Origin: Epiperipatus broadwayi
Lineage: Eukaryota > Onychophora > Udeonychophora > Euonychophora > Peripatidae
Length of the DNA stretch: 64,000 nucleotides
NCBI GenBank assembly: GCA_028023455.1
Contig: JAQFVV010012420.1
Coordinates: 6,511,176 to 6,575,175, forward strand
Reading direction: 5' to 3'
The position numbers and the translations under genes are program-made. Shown in pieces: positions 61,050-64,000 of the stretch. Positions within the stretch are counted from its first letter, which is position 1, and every line of letters begins with the position of its first letter. Under the pieces are notes generated by a model that saw only the letters and a program-made list of their open reading frames with translations, was not told the origin of the DNA and did no database searches.

Positions 61050-61985
61050 CTAAAGATTAAAAATATCAACTGTAAATATTGTTTTTCTTAATAATTTTTG
61101 TCTCTCTAATTTTACATTAACACATGTCTTACACCTTATTAATCGATGATTGCTTCCTGTGTTAAATTTATTAAGAACATTACAATCTTGAAATATGTAT
61201 TTCCTGTTAGTCAAAATATAATCCAATTCTGCTGTACCTTCATTTGGATGCTTCCATGTCCATTTCCTTTTAACATTTTTTTCAAAAAAAGAATTCATAA
61301 TATAAAGTTTTTCTTTTTCTGCAAACTCCACAAGTCTATGTCCTCTCTCATTTCTATTACCATAACCAAAATTACCTACAGCACTTTCATCTTTCATTTG
61401 TTTACCAATTCTAGCATTAAAGTCTCTCATAACAATTTTAAAATGTGGTTTACTTTGATCAAAAGCCTTTTGTACATCCATATGAAAATCTTCTACTACT
61501 TCATCACTGCGAGAACTTGTTGGGGCATAAACCTGAATTATCTGCATTTGGTATTTGCTATTAAGTTGTATAACTAATCTTGCCACTCTGTCTGATACAC
61601 CATCAATATCCACAATATTGTTCTTCCACTTTTTATTTATAATGAATCCTACTCCACTTGTATTTCCAATATTTGTGCCTTTATAATAGAGTATATGTCC
61701 ACTCTTTAAATCAATTGTCTCTTCCCCTTTTCTTCTAACTTCACAAAGTCCAATAATGTCCCATTTAATATAAGAGAGTTCTTTTTCTAATTCTTGCAAT
61801 CTTCCTTCACTTGAAAGGGATCTGCAGTTGTAAGTACCTAAATAAAAAGTCATTATCAAATGGTAGCCTGGGTCCGCAATCAGGGGATTCTTAGAATCCT
61901 CCACCTTCAGCCACCAACCACTGCCTTGGTTGGTGATTTTACAGCCTCTTGGGAATAAGGGCCATGCTTTATTTTTGTCTGTCAT
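61050..61985 (-). CDS. RTE endonuclease (APE-like) domain, intact 311-codon frame
   Basis: Exonuclease-endonuclease-phosphatase fold that nicks target DNA. Motifs in order: LGTYNCRSLSSEGRL (Asn near residue 53), DIIGLCEVRRKGE (catalytic Glu), IIQVYAPTS, RDFNARIG (usual GDFN with Gly changed to Arg), GTAELDYILTNR, and GSNHRLIRC, where most relatives have S-D-H, so the catalytic aspartate appears replaced by asparagine. The N-terminal 45 residues before the domain are not conserved to my knowledge. The frame ends at an in-frame TAG at 61050, after which the connector to the reverse transcriptase continues in the same frame, so it was once one long protein. Confidence 0.88.
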   Translation of the reverse strand: MTDKNKAWPLFPRGCKITNQGSGWWLKVEDSKNPLIADPGYHLIMTFYLGTYNCRSLSSEGRLQELEKELSYIKWDIIGLCEVRRKGEETIDLKSGHILYYKGTNIGNTSGVGFIINKKWKNNIVDIDGVSDRVARLVIQLNSKYQMQIIQVYAPTSSRSDEVVEDFHMDVQKAFDQSKPHFKIVMRDFNARIGKQMKDESAVGNFGYGNRNERGHRLVEFAEKEKLYIMNSFFEKNVKRKWTWKHPNEGTAELDYILTNRKYIFQDCNVLNKFNTGSNHRLIRCKTCVNVKLERQKLLRKTIFTVDIFNL

Positions 61986-62340
61986 AATTGTATATATGTA
62001 TTGGAAAAATATTTATCATTTACACAAACATTCATTCTGCCTTATCAGGCACTGAGAAAAAAGACCATGGTGTTTCTTGATCTTAAACTCAGAGGTAAAG
62101 AGCCAATAAACTCACCACACTGGCTAATGTGTGTTGGTGAGCAGCCCATCCATGTTCGTATACTATATGAATAATCACATAGTAATAACAGCTGCAACGA
62201 CAAGAATGTATGGAGTGGACATTAGGAATTTGCCCTGCTCAGTTCCTTTAATGCCCCCAAGAGGAATCAAGGGTCTCCTTTTAGTTAATAGCAACCTCCT
62301 TTCTGCAGCCTTATTTATACTATTAGGTACTAACTAGTAT

Positions 62341-62800
62341 ATACATAAATAATTATTATGAGTAAATATGTAGCTAAATATAGCTTCCTAAAATAGTACA
62401 AATCAATGCTTATATTTAATAATGAATATTTAATATTAGCAACAAGAGTGACTTCATGAATTTTAATGTTGTTATTTGCAATTATAAATACCTAAGTTCA
62501 CCTCAAGGCTTACTCATTAACAATAAAGATTTATGTGATCTATATAAAAAGTCTTTGTACCCATTTATTCTCTTCAGAAGGCAAGAATTTTCTCTTTAAT
62601 TATTGTCACTTTGTTTAGGTTATGAATGTTGATAATGCTATTTACTCTCCAAAAGCAAAAGACAAAAAAAAAAAAATCTCTCTGACATTTCAATTGGTCA
62701 TTTATATAAGTTTTTTTTTTTTTTACATTTCTAAATAGTCAATCATATTTTGCCAGTTAATTAGTAAAATCCATAATTACACAGATCTACAATTCTCAAA
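62341..62800. other. AT-rich DNA, no gene seen
   Basis: No gene recognised; A and T homopolymer runs near 62.67 and 62.71 kb. Confidence 0.5.
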
Positions 62801-63040
62801 TTATTTTTCGTAAATTCATCGGCAATTATAAAAATTACAGGGTGCGACGCCATTAATACCAGATTTGCATTAAATCGCGTCTTTTTAATTTAGCTGTTTA
62901 TTTAAAATTTACAAAAATTTTTTGTTAATATTTCTACAATTGAATTACGTTTTAATTTAATTTTTAATTTCTGAATTATATCATACAGAAAATTATTTTT
63001 CGTAAATTCATGGGCAATTATAAAAATTACAGCTATGAGA
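62801..63040 (+). repeat. Two-unit repeat shared with the 52.8-kb MITE
   Basis: TTTTTCGTAAATTCATnGGC followed by AATTATAAAAATTACAG occurs at about 62803 and 62995, a period of 192 bp. The intervening TTTAATTTCTGAATTATATC with CATACAGAAA matches 53.42-53.49 kb inside the MITE, so this is a remnant or longer variant of that family next to its small copy at 63.4 kb. Confidence 0.7.
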
Positions 63041-63057
63041 GTAATACAAGGTATAGG

Positions 63058-63130
63058 TGTACGCCAAGCCTAACGGCTTGTCAAAAACACAAAGCCCCCC
63101 CCCGCCAACTCCAGCGCTACGCGCTGTTTT
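63058..63130. other. Small GC-rich patch with two hairpins
   Basis: AAGCCTAACGGCTT and CAGCGCTACGCGCTG are short perfect hairpins with three-to-four-base loops, separated by a run of nine C. Contrasts with the AT-rich surroundings. No function known; it may be part of the MITE-related repeat. Confidence 0.55.
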
Positions 63131-63374
63131 TTATAATTGAGCATAATATAGGGTGGTTTTATAAATTAGAATATAGTTTTTTCTAAATTATTTTGACACA
63201 TGCATGTACATTTTTTTTTTTTACTATTTGCCTGACCTGAGTCAGATTTTTGCCTTTTTTTTTTTTTTTTGTTTTTTATCACGTGACCTGCATCACATTT
63301 TTTTTTTTTTTTATGTTTAATTTTTTTTTAAATTTTTATATTTTTGCCATGTTTTTTTGTTTTTTATCACGTGA
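63131..63374. other. T-rich homopolymer stretch
   Basis: Long T runs broken by TGCC and two ATCACGTGA(C/T) motifs (about 63277 and 63366). No gene. Confidence 0.5.
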
Positions 63375-63559
63375 TCAACCGATGACGTATTACCCTGAAG
63401 GCATATCAGTCTAATGTTGCGTTTTTTTAACGTGCCGTGTTCATGTGATCTGCGGACACATTTTAGTGACTAAATGTGTCTGCAGATCACTTGGAGAAGT
63501 TATCTTAAAAATCGCAATTTTAGACCGATGTGCCTTCAGGGTAATACGTCATCGGTTGA
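63375..63559. repeat. Compact palindromic MITE, 185 bp
   Basis: TCAACCGATGACGTATTACC at the left end and its complement at the right (GGTAATACGTCATCGGTTGA) form near-perfect terminal inverted repeats. They continue through CTGAAGGCATATCAGTCT and a central GATCTGCGGACACATTTA/TAAATGTGTCTGCAGATC. Same termini as the 52773-53592 element. Confidence 0.9.
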
Positions 63560-64000
63560 ATTATACACAAGTACCATTTTGTTTTATTAAATTAAAATAA
63601 TCTTTCTCAAATTTGAAAATATAATAATCTATTTTTTTAACTTACTTTATAATCTAAAAATTTCATTTAGTTTTCATTTATTCTAAACTAAAAAATTCTG
63701 TCATTTGTTTTCATTTAAATATAACATTGCCTTAATACATTCCAATAAATTGTACATCTTTTATTAGCAAAACTTCATTCATTTGATTTATGATTAACAA
63801 AAAAATCAAACATACTTACTTATAAAATATATTTAGCTACAAATAATAAATCATATAAAAAGTTATATGTCAAACATTACTGGGTTTTTTCATATTAGGA
63901 AGCCATGAAAGTATGTATTATAAATTAAACAGGAATTGCACAAACATGTACATACTTACCTATTCCAATAACAATATAGTAAATAAAATATTATTATTAT
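63560..64000. other. AT-rich DNA, no gene seen
   Basis: No gene or organised repeat recognised up to the window end. Confidence 0.5.

Larger units (their letters stand above)
59022..62340 (-). mobile_element. RTE-type non-LTR retrotransposon, nearly full length
   Basis: Minus-strand element: about 350 bp of 5' leader (61986-62340), then one long frame of apurinic-type endonuclease and reverse transcriptase with a conserved C-terminal block, and a very short 3' end (CTGCAGTGAATTGATAATGA) followed by a TGA/ATG-type trinucleotide tail. The short 3' region with a simple triplet tail is typical of the RTE clade. The 5' boundary is uncertain and I found no convincing target-site duplication. Confidence 0.85.

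Overview
The window is eukaryotic, almost certainly metazoan, nuclear DNA. It is strongly AT-rich (by eye; I computed no composition), has no prokaryotic gene packing, and contains no complete host gene I can recognise. Most of what can be read is transposable-element debris at several stages of decay: a hAT transposon, Penelope-like elements (PLEs), an RTE-type LINE, a gutted Ty3/Gypsy-type LTR element, tRNA-derived SINEs, and many palindromic foldback elements/MITEs. This mix (GIY-YIG PLEs, RTE, ZBED-like hAT, tRNA-Gly SINEs) fits arthropods (for example arachnids), molluscs and some other invertebrates. I cannot settle the phylum from sequence alone.

Layout. 0-4 kb: a tRNA-Gly SINE and a degenerate array of GT-rich and AT-rich repeat units. 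4-7 kb: foldback elements around a PLE GIY-YIG fragment. 9-19 kb: a diverged direct duplication (9.1-11.5 kb and 14.1-19.0 kb). The second copy carries a hAT element with an 8-bp target duplication, and the first copy still shows the empty site. 21.2-21.6 kb: two short exon-like segments with matching splice signals and compatible phase, the best hint of a host gene. 24.8-26.4 kb: three SINEs. 27.1-31.1 kb: an LTR-retrotransposon relic holding a roughly 530-bp TATC microsatellite. 31.3-33.3 kb: two PLE copies in head-to-head inverted orientation. 35-38 kb: palindromes, including a nearly perfect 380-bp one. 39.9-40.5 kb: a SINE-like cluster with hammerhead-ribozyme-like pieces. 41.8-45.1 kb: foldbacks, tandem repeats and three consecutive hairpins. 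47.5-52.3 kb: a 4.85-kb element with inverted arms of about 1.56 kb. 52.8-53.6 kb: a MITE with an internal tandem array. 54.5 kb: a candidate exon with a duplicated motif. 55.5-56.7 kb: a PLE piece enclosed by 189-bp inverted repeats. 56.8-58.3 kb: relatives of the giant-repeat arm and more palindromes. 59.0-62.3 kb: a nearly full-length RTE LINE on the minus strand. 62.8-63.6 kb: MITE-related repeats.

No genes here work together as a pathway. The biological content is repeat dynamics: nested insertion, inverted duplication, and repeated association of PLE endonuclease fragments with inverted repeats. The strongest candidates for something undescribed are the giant inverted repeat at 47.5-52.3 kb, the PLE segment packaged between inverted repeats at 55.5-56.7 kb, the hammerhead-like SINE family, and the three-hairpin cluster at 44.9-45.1 kb.
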